Below, in pieces: positions 41,515-50,340 of a stretch of 64,000 bases of DNA (the first letter of the stretch is position 1; every line of letters begins with the position of its first letter). The notes below the pieces were generated by a model, which searched no databases, had not been told where the DNA came from, and worked only from the letters and a program-made list of their open reading frames with translations. The stretch comes from Polyangium spumosum (GTDB lineage: Bacteria; Myxococcota_A; Polyangia; Polyangiales; Polyangiaceae). The DNA is taken from NCBI RefSeq assembly GCF_009649845.1, contig NZ_WJIE01000005.1:682001-746000 (forward strand), given 5' to 3'. The translations under genes and the position numbers were made by a program.

Positions 41515-42945
41515 TCAGCCGCCCGCCGTGAGCTGCAGCATCACGAGCCCCGCCACCATCGCCGCGGCGAGCAGCAAGATCGCCCCGGCATACCCGCCCT
41601 CGGACGCCTCGCGCGGCGCGACCTTCATCGGCGCTTTGCCTTCGCCTTGCGATTTCAACGCGCGGCGCCGCTTCTTCGCGAGGCGCCTCTCCCGCTCCGC
41701 CGGGCCCTCCGACCTCGCCTGCCGCACGCCGCTCTCCGGCGCGGGCGCCTTCTCCTCGGGGCGCGGCACGACCCGCTGCGTGGGCGGCGTGGGCGTGTGG
41801 TTCGTGTTTGTCTTGGCCGCATTACCGTTCGCCGGCCGCGCGCGCTTGCCGATCGGCGTGATCACCGCGACGGGGCCGCGCTCGATCGCCTCGATCGCGC
41901 GCTGCCGCGCCCTCCGCTCGGAGAGCACTTCCTTGCCGAAATGCTGCGTGAGCCACGCGCCGAACTGGATCGAGCTCGCGAGCATCCTCGTCTTCGCCGC
42001 GTACACCTCGAGGTCGCGCAGCATCGCCGCGGCCGTGGGGTATCGCTCGTCCTTGTCCTGGGCGAGCGCGCGCCGCACGATCCCGAAGAGCTCCTGCTCC
42101 TCGGGCAAACCTCGGCTCGGCAGCTCCGGGATCTCGGCCCGGCGCGAGGCGTCGAGCAGCGATTCGCCCTGCCGCGCCTTGTAGAGCCTCCGGCCGGCGA
42201 GCAGCTCCCACAGGATGATGCCGACCGCGAACACGTCCGAGCTCGCCCCGAGCGCCTCGCCCCGCGCCTGCTCCGGGCTCATGTACCCGGCTTTGCCCTG
42301 GAGCGCCGTCTCCACGCCGCCCGGCGCGCCGGCCCGCGCGATGCCGAAATCGCAGAGCTTCACCGTCCCCTCGAAGCTCACGAGCACGTTCGATGGCGAG
42401 ACGTCGCGGTGCACGATCCCGAGCGGCGCGCCGCGCTCGTCCTTCATTCGATGCGCGTAATCGAGGCCCCGCAGGACGTCGCCGACGAGCAAGAGCGAAT
42501 ACGCGACCGGGAAGGGCACCTTCGCCGCGGCGGCGCGGCGCAGGAGCTCGCGCAGGTCGTAGCCCTCGACGTATTCCATCGCGAGGTAAAGGCTGTCACC
42601 GTCGCGGCCGAGGTCGTGGACGAGGGCCACGTTCGTGTGGCGAAACAGGCTCGTGATCCGCGCCTCCTCCGCGAGCATCTCGGCCATGCGCGTATCGTGC
42701 GCGAGCTCGGGCAGGACCTCCTTGATGACGCAAAGGCGATACGCGCCGAGCTCGGTCTTCTGGCGGGCCAGGTAGACGTTGGCCATGCCGCCATAACCGA
42801 TCCGCTCGAAGAGCGTGTACGGGCCGAGCTTGCAGGGCAAACGGCGGCTCGCGCGCTGCTTCCGGCGCGAGGACGGAACGGCGGAGGGCGGAGGCGTGGG
42901 GGTCGGCTTCTCGGCGAGCGCGGCGGTCATCGGCACGTCCCCCAT
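41515..42945 (-). CDS. Membrane-anchored Ser/Thr protein kinase (PknB-type)
   Basis: 476 residues; an ATG at 42930 with GGGGGA upstream is an equally good start. The kinase domain covers about 42-300: glycine loop GYGGMANVY, invariant Lys in CVIKEV, HRDVSPSNVLV catalytic loop, DFGIARA, and GYMSPEQARGE. HRDVSPSN is typical of the myxobacterial Hanks kinases. After a Lys/Arg-Pro linker one TM helix ends the protein (AILLLAAAMVAGLVMLQL) with only a few residues outside, so there is no extracytoplasmic sensor. The signal must come from the cytoplasm or membrane. Confidence 0.93.
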   Translation of the reverse strand: MGDVPMTAALAEKPTPTPPPSAVPSSRRKQRASRRLPCKLGPYTLFERIGYGGMANVYLARQKTELGAYRLCVIKEVLPELAHDTRMAEMLAEEARITSLFRHTNVALVHDLGRDGDSLYLAMEYVEGYDLRELLRRAAAAKVPFPVAYSLLLVGDVLRGLDYAHRMKDERGAPLGIVHRDVSPSNVLVSFEGTVKLCDFGIARAGAPGGVETALQGKAGYMSPEQARGEALGASSDVFAVGIILWELLAGRRLYKARQGESLLDASRRAEIPELPSRGLPEEQELFGIVRRALAQDKDERYPTAAAMLRDLEVYAAKTRMLASSIQFGAWLTQHFGKEVLSERRARQRAIEAIERGPVAVITPIGKRARPANGNAAKTNTNHTPTPPTQRVVPRPEEKAPAPESGVRQARSEGPAERERRLAKKRRRALKSQGEGKAPMKVAPREASEGGYAGAILLLAAAMVAGLVMLQLTAGG

Positions 42946-42980
42946 GCCAGAGGGCCGGGGGACGGGCCAAGAAACCGCGA

Positions 42981-44426
42981 CTAGAACAAGATCTCGCGCT
43001 GGGCGGCCTGCGGCACGCCGCGGGTCTTCTTGTTGCTACCGAAGACGATGAACGGCTCGTCACGCGCCGGGCCGGTCAGGCGCTCGTAGATGGCGTCGAT
43101 CGAGAGGATCAGGCCCGCGCTGAGCGTGGCTTCGGGGCTGTAAAACGGGTTTCGCCGCTTGCCGTCGAGGCCGATCTGCGTGTTGGCGTTGCCGTAATCG
43201 ATCGAGAAACCCCACTCCGAGGCGGGGAAGTAATTGATGCCGATGCCGAAGCTCGTCGTGTATCGCGTCGTCGTGGGGCTCTCGACGCGGGTCGGCTCCA
43301 CGCAACCCGTGGTGATCTTCACGCAGCCGCTCGTCTGCGGCTGGTTGAGGAGCGAGTACTGCAGGCCGCCGCTCAAGAAGAGCCAGAACGTCTTGCCAAA
43401 GAGCTTCTCGTCGAAGAAGAGGAACGCGCCGGTCGCCAGCCGGTTCGTGTCGACCGAGCCACCCGTGAGCTGGTCCGACATCGTCATGGTGCCCTGGAGC
43501 GTCTGCCTCGGAAGCTGGATGTCCGGGTTCGTCGGGACCGTCGCCCGCGTGAACTGGTGATCCCAGCGCAAGCTCGTGCCGACGAAGACGTTCTTCAGGA
43601 AATCCGCCTTCTTGCCCCGCAATGGCACGATCGCGAAGATCGAGACGCGCGGCGAGGTCGTCAGGTACACCCCGCGGTCGTGCGAGAGCTTGGACGTCGG
43701 CAAAAGGACGGTGCCGTTCGCCGCCATGCTGACGCCCCATTCCTCGTCCGCGCTCCTCCAGAGCGGCTTCGCGAAAATGGCCTGAACGGGCAGATCGCGA
43801 AAGAGCGGCTCGCGCTTCGTCGTCGTGGTGTCGCTGTTCGTCAGCTCGACGTCGAAGCCGGGCGCCGTCTGCACGCGGAGCGAATACCCGCGCGGCGAGC
43901 CGTCCGCGAGCTTCGGCTCGAGGATGAAGTAGTTCAGCGTGAGGCCGAAGCCCATCGAGACGTGCTCGTGCGAGCTGCTGATGTTGTCGCGGCCAATCCC
44001 GAGCGCCGTCGTCGTGGCATTCGTACCCCAGTTGAGGTTCGACCCGCGCCAACGCACGCGCGCCGGCAGCGTATTCGGCGTCACGCCCGCGTCCGCGCCC
44101 GGTCCGGGCGGCGTGAGCGTGCCATTACCACCCGGTACGGGCGGCGGAGGCGGCGGGTTGAGCGGGGTCGTGGTGTTGCCCGTGAGGTAGGGCGGGAGCG
44201 TGACGGGCGGCGGAGCCTCGGGCGACTCGGCCGGATCCCCCGGCGGAGGCGGGGTCGGCGGCGCGTCCGGGTTCGGGGAGGGGGGCGGCGCAGGGGGGGA
44301 TGCGGGAGGCGCGTTCGGATCGGCCTGATCCGCGTCCGCAGCCGGCGCCGGCTGCTGCGCCAGCGCCGCGCCGTGCCCCAAGAGCCCCACGCCGAGGGCA
44401 AAGACGATCCCGAGACGATGCTTCAT
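42981..44426 (-). CDS. Outer-membrane beta-barrel-like protein with Pro-rich N-terminus
   Basis: 481 residues from ATG 44426. Sec signal KHRLGIVFALGVGLLGHGAALAQ is followed by a Pro/Ala/Asp-rich region of about 100 residues. From about 145 onward there are alternating amphipathic strands with aromatic girdles (HVSMGFGLTLNYFI, YSLRVQTAPGFDVEL, FWLFLSGGLQYSLL, YTTSFGIGINYFPASEWGFS). This predicts an outer-membrane barrel, with the Pro-rich segment perhaps spanning the periplasm. The C-terminal residue is Phe (EILF), as expected for BAM substrates. Function unknown. Confidence 0.72.
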   Translation of the reverse strand: MKHRLGIVFALGVGLLGHGAALAQQPAPAADADQADPNAPPASPPAPPPSPNPDAPPTPPPPGDPAESPEAPPPVTLPPYLTGNTTTPLNPPPPPPVPGGNGTLTPPGPGADAGVTPNTLPARVRWRGSNLNWGTNATTTALGIGRDNISSSHEHVSMGFGLTLNYFILEPKLADGSPRGYSLRVQTAPGFDVELTNSDTTTTKREPLFRDLPVQAIFAKPLWRSADEEWGVSMAANGTVLLPTSKLSHDRGVYLTTSPRVSIFAIVPLRGKKADFLKNVFVGTSLRWDHQFTRATVPTNPDIQLPRQTLQGTMTMSDQLTGGSVDTNRLATGAFLFFDEKLFGKTFWLFLSGGLQYSLLNQPQTSGCVKITTGCVEPTRVESPTTTRYTTSFGIGINYFPASEWGFSIDYGNANTQIGLDGKRRNPFYSPEATLSAGLILSIDAIYERLTGPARDEPFIVFGSNKKTRGVPQAAQREILF

Positions 44427-44706
44427 CCGTGCTTCTCCACGATCTGCCGAGCGCCCCCGCCGCCGATGTCGACGCCCCGAGGGACTCGGGTGCGTCTCAC
44501 ACCTGGCCCCCGGCGTCAACGACGGGGGAGGAGGACCGAGCGCGACGAGGCAGGATCCATACCGCGCCCGAAGTAGCCCGGATCCACGGGATTTTCCGCC
44601 AAAACAGCGCGAGGCGCGAGGGCCGAGGCGGGGGATCGTTACGGTCTTGACGAGGGGGGCCGTCGCGATGCTGACGAGCCGGGGGCGGGCCGTGGGGAGG
44701 CTTTCG

Positions 44707-45813
44707 TCAGCAGGGGCAGAAGAACGTGGGGGCGAGGACGCTGCGCACCAAAAAGCCGTTCGGGCCTTTGCGAAGGACCGATTGGTAGCCGAGCAACGAG
44801 GGCGACCCGTCCCGATCGAGGTGGACCAGGGTGCTCGGCGAGAAATCGTCCGCGCCCTCGTAGAGCTTCACGAATCGAGCGTTTTTGGAGCTCGACCCCT
44901 CGAGCTTCCAGAGCGCCGTGAGTTTCCCGCGAAACTCGCTGCAGACCGCGCCGGCCTCGGCGTCGAGCCACACGAACGTGCCCGCTTCGCCCGAAAAGAC
45001 CTTTACCGTGGGGGCCGCGCCGTCGTGCGTTTCCCAGGGGACGCCGGGCGTCTGAATGCCCGAGCTCTGGTAGAGGTCGTCGATCTCCGCATACCCCGCG
45101 AGGTCCTGCATCTCGGCGACGGCGCGCTGCACGAGCGCCGCGGGCGCGTCCTCGACCGGGACGGGCCGCAATACCGAGAGATCCCGGTCGCGGGCGAACT
45201 GCGCGTCCTTGCAATGCCCCTGAACCTCTTCGATCTCCGCCACGAGCGAGCGACCCCCCTCGGCCGAGGCCCAGGCCTCCTCGGCGATCGTCTCCGGCGT
45301 CGCGGGCGGGAGGGGCGTCCCGTCGTAATCCTCACCCTTCCATTGCCGGCGAACGCCGTCGTCCGGCTCGACGCGGGCGATCAAAACGAGCGGGCCGAGC
45401 TTGCCCTCGCAAACGGGACCCCTGGGGCCATACAGGCGGACGGGCGTTCCGGTGCGCCGAACGAGCGAGGCCGGCAGCGCGCTCGGCTCGATCTCGCGGC
45501 GCGTGATGACAGGGAAGTCGTCCGAGACGAGGATCGGCGCGCCGCGGCCCCAGCGCGTGACGTCCGGGTCGGGGTGCAGCACGACGTAGGTCTTCCCATT
45601 CTCGACGATCACCTGCGAAAAGAGGCCGGGATCGATCTCGCCCGGCATGGCGGGGGCTTTTTCGGCAGGCGGCGCCGCCGGGGCGGGGACGGGCGCAGGC
45701 GACAGCGCGACGGGCGCCTCCAGGCTGGGGATCTTGACGAGGGCCTCTCGCTTGGAGCAACCGGCGACGGACACGACGAGCAGAAGAGCCGCGAGCGCGG
45801 AACCGAGACGCAT
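44707..45813 (-). CDS. Putative lipoprotein of unknown function
   Basis: 368 residues from ATG 45813, chosen for its lipoprotein signal (MRLGSALAALLLVVSVAGC). After a Pro/Ala linker the mature part has mixed strands and helices, including YVVLHPDPDVTRWGRGAPIL and a cysteine pair at the C-terminus (FFCPC). No family motif was recognised. The region 44427-44706 between this gene and the barrel gene (280 bases) contains nothing recognisable except their leaders. Confidence 0.65.
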   Translation of the reverse strand: MRLGSALAALLLVVSVAGCSKREALVKIPSLEAPVALSPAPVPAPAAPPAEKAPAMPGEIDPGLFSQVIVENGKTYVVLHPDPDVTRWGRGAPILVSDDFPVITRREIEPSALPASLVRRTGTPVRLYGPRGPVCEGKLGPLVLIARVEPDDGVRRQWKGEDYDGTPLPPATPETIAEEAWASAEGGRSLVAEIEEVQGHCKDAQFARDRDLSVLRPVPVEDAPAALVQRAVAEMQDLAGYAEIDDLYQSSGIQTPGVPWETHDGAAPTVKVFSGEAGTFVWLDAEAGAVCSEFRGKLTALWKLEGSSSKNARFVKLYEGADDFSPSTLVHLDRDGSPSLLGYQSVLRKGPNGFLVRSVLAPTFFCPC

Positions 45814-45949
45814 GACGAAGCCTCCGGGCGCCGTCCCATCAGGATCCGTGCCGGGCTCCGTTCGCGCAGAATGCCGGGTTTTTTGCGGGGATCTGGCCGC
45901 GAGGGCCGTGTCTACCCGCCCACCGGGACGTGTACCGCTCAGGTTCCGC

Positions 45950-47407
45950 TCAAGCCGCCGCGGCTTCCGGCTTGCTCTCGGCTTTTTTTTCGAGGTCCGC
46001 GGGGGCCGCGGCGGCCTTGGGCTTCGCGTTCCAGACGCGCGTCGCGAAGAGCAGGCCCACGGCGGCGACCGGGAGCATGGCGAGCGGCCATTGTTTCCAG
46101 TTCGCCGGGTCCTTCGCGGCCTCGCCCTCGGGCAGGATGCGGGCATAAAGGAGCGATTGGAAGCCCGTGCCGAGATACACGAACCCGTCGATGATACCCG
46201 TGGCCACGCCGGCGTTTTTCTTGCCGCCGAAGTCCATGCTCGCGGTGCCGGAGAGCATCCCGTGCACGCCGATCACGCAGAGCGACATGAAGACCACGGC
46301 CCAGCCCGTGACGCTGCCGCCGAGCGCGAAAAACGTGACCACCACGCCCACGAGCAGGCCCGCATAAAGGACCGAGGCGACCGGGCCGCGGCGCGAGTCG
46401 AAGACGTGGTCCGAAATGAGCCCCGCGAAGATGCCGCCGAGGATCCCGGCCACGCAAAGCAAGACGCCCCAGTTCGCCGAGACGAACCCGTCCTTGACGC
46501 CCGTCTTGTCCGCGAAGACGAGGTACCACTGCATGACGGCGTTCCGCAGAAACCCGCTGCAGAACTCGATCGCGATGATGATCCAGATGACCTTCTGCGA
46601 GAACATCTTCCGCACGACGTCGACGAGCGTGGCCCGCCCGCCCGTGTCGCCGCTCGAGGCGTCGGCCGTGTCGAAATCGACATGACCCGCTTGTCCGGGC
46701 GTATCGCGGATGATGGCGGCGCAGACCACGAAGGCCAGGACGAGCAGGCCCGCGGGGATCATGAACGCCGACGTCATGCCCATGGCCTTCGCGATGAACC
46801 GGCTCCAGTCGTAGGCGAAGTAGAGGCCGAGCGAGATCAGGATCCCGAACACGCCGCCGAGCACGCCGCGCTCGCGCACGTGGAACCAGGGCGCGTTGAC
46901 CTTGACGATCGAGACCGCGCCGAAGCTCTGGAAATACATGTTGGCGGAGAAGAGGACGGTGAACGCGGTGACGACGGACGCGTGCGTCATCTGGCCAGCC
47001 TGGGCGCGCATCGCGACCACGCCGAGCAGGGCGTTCATGAGGGCCGAGCCGCCCGCCGCGATGAGGATCGTCGCCCGCCCGCCCCATCGATCCGTGAGCG
47101 GGCCGTTCAAGAGGAAGGCCACGCCGTAAAGGATGGAGCCGATGCCGGCGATGTCGCCGTACTCCTGCTTCGTCAGGAGCCCGATCTTGTCCATCAGCGA
47201 CGCGTTCGCCGAGAGGTTGTAGCGGCCGAAGTAGAGGAGCGCGTACGTCAGCCCGAGGGGGAACCAGTTCAAGAAACGCCGACGCTTGAAGGCCTCGGAG
47301 TGGCCGAGGTCGATCTTGGGCAAGCGGCTGACGACCACGGCGATCGCCGCGAGCAGGAGCAGGATCGGCAAGAGGTTCTTGAGCCAGTCGGGCATGACGG
47401 ACCCCAT
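45950..47407 (-). CDS. MFS organophosphate:phosphate antiporter-family transporter
   Basis: 485 residues from ATG 47407; ATG 47395, with GGGG seven bases upstream, is also possible. Twelve predicted TM helices. The OPA-family features are RRRFLNWFPLGLTYALLYFGRYNLS near TM1 and NGPLTDRWGGR in the loop after TM2, close to GlpT/UhpT. It should exchange phosphate for an organophosphate such as glycerol-3-phosphate, but the substrate is not certain. The C-terminal tail is Ala/Lys-rich. The leader faces the rhomboid gene. Confidence 0.88.
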   Translation of the reverse strand: MGSVMPDWLKNLLPILLLLAAIAVVVSRLPKIDLGHSEAFKRRRFLNWFPLGLTYALLYFGRYNLSANASLMDKIGLLTKQEYGDIAGIGSILYGVAFLLNGPLTDRWGGRATILIAAGGSALMNALLGVVAMRAQAGQMTHASVVTAFTVLFSANMYFQSFGAVSIVKVNAPWFHVRERGVLGGVFGILISLGLYFAYDWSRFIAKAMGMTSAFMIPAGLLVLAFVVCAAIIRDTPGQAGHVDFDTADASSGDTGGRATLVDVVRKMFSQKVIWIIIAIEFCSGFLRNAVMQWYLVFADKTGVKDGFVSANWGVLLCVAGILGGIFAGLISDHVFDSRRGPVASVLYAGLLVGVVVTFFALGGSVTGWAVVFMSLCVIGVHGMLSGTASMDFGGKKNAGVATGIIDGFVYLGTGFQSLLYARILPEGEAAKDPANWKQWPLAMLPVAAVGLLFATRVWNAKPKAAAAPADLEKKAESKPEAAAA

Positions 47408-47487
47408 CCTACCCGAGCCCTCGCCGAGACCGCACGCGTAAAGCCACGTTGCAGGGCGGGAGAAGCGCTGCAAGTCTGCCCCGGCGC

Positions 47488-49212
47488 ATGAGGCCCGAAG
47501 AGAGGATCGAGGACGTGGAGCTCGCGACAGACCCGAGCGTGGTCCGCCGGGACAGGCTGCTCGGCGCGATCTTCACGGAAGATCCGGAGAGCTGCCTCAT
47601 CCAGCACGGGCCCGTCGCCTCGCACGTGGTGACGACGAGCGCGCCGCCGCAAATTCTTCTGTTGCCCACGCGTGATCGCGACGCGCTCTCGCACCTGCCG
47701 AAGTTGCTCGCGCAGATCGTGCCGTCCGCAAAACAGTCGCCGGTGCCCACGCACGTCGTCGCCGTCGGCGGCGGCGTCGGGATCGTGGACGCGCTGCGCC
47801 GCGCGGCGTCGCAAGCCAAGGGGGCGCAGATCGGGTTTCACCACGTCGACGACGCGAGCCGGCTCGCGCACGTGAGCGGGTCGAAGCTGCCGCTGCTCGA
47901 ACGCGCGGCCGAGCAGATCCGCGTGACGGAGCCGCCCGCGCCGGAGCGAATCCAGGAGGCGCTCGTGAAGGGGCGCATGCTGGCGCAGCAGGATCGGCGC
48001 GCGGCCTCGCGGCTGCGGGGCAAGACGCCCGTGACGATCGGGCTCATCGCCGTGTGCGCCGTCGTCGGCTTGCTCGGGCTCGCCTGGGCCAAGCAGATGG
48101 GCGGGTACACGCCGGCCATCGTGTCGATCGGCGCGACGAGCGGGCACGCGGTGCGCGGCGGCGAGGTTTGGCGCATCTTCGCCTCGGCCTTCTTGCACGG
48201 GGGCGTGGCGCATTTCGTGATGAACATGGTCGCGCTCGGCAGCCTCGGCGTGATGCTCGAGCCGGTCCTCGGGTCGCGGCGCTTCCTCGTGCTCTACGGC
48301 CTCTCGGGCCTCGGCGGCGCGCTCGCCACGACGCTGATCGGCAAGACGTGGAGCGTCGGCGCGTCGGGCGCGATCTGGGGCCTGATGACGGCCGTGCTCG
48401 CGATCGTGCTCTTCCCGCGTGGCGTCTTGCCGCCGCTCTTCATCACGCGGCTGAAGCAAAACGCGTGGCGGCCGCTCGTCCCGAACGTGCTCATCAGCTT
48501 CTTCCCGGGCGTCGACTACCTCGCGCACTTCGGCGGAGGTGTCGTGGGCTTCGTGGTCACGGCGCTCGTCCTCGGCCGTGGGCTCAAGCCGCTCGAAGAG
48601 CGCGCAGGCGACAGCGACGCCGAGCCCTCGCCGCGCCCCCTGCTCACGATCGTCGCGGTGGTCGTGGGCGCCGCGATGCTCGCCTCGATCGGCGCGGGCA
48701 TCCGGCTCGGCGGCCCGTGGACGATGCAGAAGCCGCCCGCGATGAAGCGCACGGCGCTCGCCGGCGTGGGTTTGTCCGTGGAGGTCCCCGCGTCGGTCGT
48801 GAAGATGGCCGCGGCCGAGACGGAGAACCAGGGCGAGATGCACGTCTTCACGTACGGCGGCCTCGACGCGACGCCCGTGTTCGTGGAGATCCGCGCGTGG
48901 CCGCTGGAGAGGCCCGTCGAGCCCGGCGAGCTCGACGTCTTCCTCGAAGGGACCCGCGCGATGGCGGACGAGGGCGGACCCGCGAAGTCGGTGCAGCTCG
49001 AGAAGGCGCGGATCGTGACGGCCGGCGAGCGGAGGGCCGTGGTCGTCGAGCACGAGCTGAAGATCGACGGTGACCCCTTCGTGCTGCGCACCTACTTCCT
49101 CGCCGTGGGCGCGCGCGAGCTCATGCTGCGCGGCTACACGCGCAAAGACATGCGGCCCGTGGGGTGGAGCGACCTCGAGGAGAGGATCGTGGCGTCGATC
49201 GAGGAGCGCTAG
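47488..49212 (+). CDS. Rhomboid intramembrane serine protease with extra soluble domains
   Basis: 574 residues from ATG 47488. The first 180 residues form a soluble cytoplasmic domain not typical of rhomboids. The six-TM core follows: HGGVAHFVMNMVALGSLG, the catalytic GASGAIWG (Ser293) and the partner His347 in YLAHFGGGVVG. Another TM helix (about 385-410) leads to a C-terminal soluble domain with SVEVPASVVKM and VVVEHELKIDGDPF. Both catalytic residues are intact, so it should cut TM substrates. A hairpin follows the stop. Confidence 0.88.
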   Translation: MRPEERIEDVELATDPSVVRRDRLLGAIFTEDPESCLIQHGPVASHVVTTSAPPQILLLPTRDRDALSHLPKLLAQIVPSAKQSPVPTHVVAVGGGVGIVDALRRAASQAKGAQIGFHHVDDASRLAHVSGSKLPLLERAAEQIRVTEPPAPERIQEALVKGRMLAQQDRRAASRLRGKTPVTIGLIAVCAVVGLLGLAWAKQMGGYTPAIVSIGATSGHAVRGGEVWRIFASAFLHGGVAHFVMNMVALGSLGVMLEPVLGSRRFLVLYGLSGLGGALATTLIGKTWSVGASGAIWGLMTAVLAIVLFPRGVLPPLFITRLKQNAWRPLVPNVLISFFPGVDYLAHFGGGVVGFVVTALVLGRGLKPLEERAGDSDAEPSPRPLLTIVAVVVGAAMLASIGAGIRLGGPWTMQKPPAMKRTALAGVGLSVEVPASVVKMAAAETENQGEMHVFTYGGLDATPVFVEIRAWPLERPVEPGELDVFLEGTRAMADEGGPAKSVQLEKARIVTAGERRAVVVEHELKIDGDPFVLRTYFLAVGARELMLRGYTRKDMRPVGWSDLEERIVASIEER

Positions 49213-49219
49213 GGGGTTT

Positions 49220-49254
49220 GGGGGCATAGCTCGGCTCGCCCGAGCGGAGCCCCC
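49220..49254. terminator. Strong hairpin between convergent genes
   Basis: GGGGGC (49220-49225) pairs with GCCCCC (49249-49254), and GCTCGG with CCGAGC pairs inside it around a five-base loop. It sits eight bases after the rhomboid stop and 14 before the convergent PI-PLC gene's end. No U-tract on either side, so termination would depend on Rho or be inefficient, but the placement suggests a shared terminator. Confidence 0.6.
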
Positions 49255-49268
49255 ATCGTCGACCAGAC

Positions 49269-50324
49269 TCAAGGGCCGACGAACGCGGGATCCTCGATCG
49301 CCTCGGCGCTGCACTCCATCGGCGCGGTCACGGGGTTACATCGCGAGGGCGTGCCGCCCGGGATCTCGACCCAGTACTCGGCCTCCGGCACCTTCGCGGG
49401 GAAGTCCGTCGTGACGAACTGCGCGCCGCTCGAGATCGCGGCCTCGCGCTGGATCGTGCTTCCCGTCTCGAGGACCTCGCCCGCGTTCCCGTCGGCGCGC
49501 GTGCGCACGAGCATGTTCGCGGCGAGCGCGGAGGCGATGGCGGAGGCGCCGCCCACGGGGTCGTTGATCACCGCGATCGCGGCCCACGGATCCGAGGGCG
49601 ACGCGTCCGCGAAGAGGATCCGGCCTTCGAGGCTCGTATGGTCCTTTGTGTACGCCCTCCGTTTGTCGCCGGAGTCGTCCAGCGTGAAGAGGAGACGCCC
49701 GCGGACCTCCCCGAGCGTCGGCCACCCCTTCGAAAGGACCGCCTCCCGCAGCGTCGCCGCCTCGCCCTGCACCTCGTCCGGCACGAGGAGACGATCGTCC
49801 GGCCAAACGCTGCGGATCTCCGCGTGGAGGGCGGCGAAATATGCCTCCGCCCCCGCCTCGTCGGGCGGCACGGCGTCCTTGATCTCGACCTGCACGACGA
49901 TCGGGTGGTGCGCCCGGTGCGCGTCGGACCATTTCTTCAGGACGACGAGGCAATCCGTGAACTTCCTGCACGTCGTCTGCTCGTCGAGGACGGGCAGGTG
50001 ATACACCTCGAACGCTTCGAGCGCGAAATCGTACCGCAGGTCGAGCTCGACGTGCCGCACGCCCTGCGCGCCGAGCTGCACGTCGAGCGGCGCGTGCGTG
50101 TAGCGCCAATCGCCGACGGTGTTGCCCTCGGTCTCGACGTGGTAGCTGTTGTGTGTCGATTTCGTCTGCAGGTGATGCAGCCGCAGGACGTCGTCGAGCG
50201 GATAATCGAATTTCGGCTGCGGCGGCGCGGGCGTCAGGAGGTCCTGCGTCTCGCCCTCGCCGCCGCAGCCCGCGAGCAGGGCGGCGAGGCCGAGGAGGGC
50301 CGCGGAGGCGAAGGCTCGAGCCAT
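49269..50324 (-). CDS. Ca2+-dependent PI-specific phospholipase C-like lipoprotein
   Basis: 351 residues. Signal MARAFASAALLGLAALLAGC with lipobox LAGC. The catalytic-domain entry KSTHNSYH carries the first active-site His, followed by VRHVELDLRYD (metal and second-site region), and FEVYHLP. Later come QVEIKDAVPP and VTTDFPAKV. This matches bacterial Ca-dependent phosphoinositide phospholipase C proteins (PI-PLC-C1), which are bigger than Bacillus PI-PLC. Anchored and probably facing outside. The next gene, 16 bases upstream, encodes a PNGase F-like lipoprotein, so the two may be exported hydrolases used on prey. Confidence 0.85.
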   Translation of the reverse strand: MARAFASAALLGLAALLAGCGGEGETQDLLTPAPPQPKFDYPLDDVLRLHHLQTKSTHNSYHVETEGNTVGDWRYTHAPLDVQLGAQGVRHVELDLRYDFALEAFEVYHLPVLDEQTTCRKFTDCLVVLKKWSDAHRAHHPIVVQVEIKDAVPPDEAGAEAYFAALHAEIRSVWPDDRLLVPDEVQGEAATLREAVLSKGWPTLGEVRGRLLFTLDDSGDKRRAYTKDHTSLEGRILFADASPSDPWAAIAVINDPVGGASAIASALAANMLVRTRADGNAGEVLETGSTIQREAAISSGAQFVTTDFPAKVPEAEYWVEIPGGTPSRCNPVTAPMECSAEAIEDPAFVGP

Positions 50325-50340
50325 TCGAACGACCTTCCCT

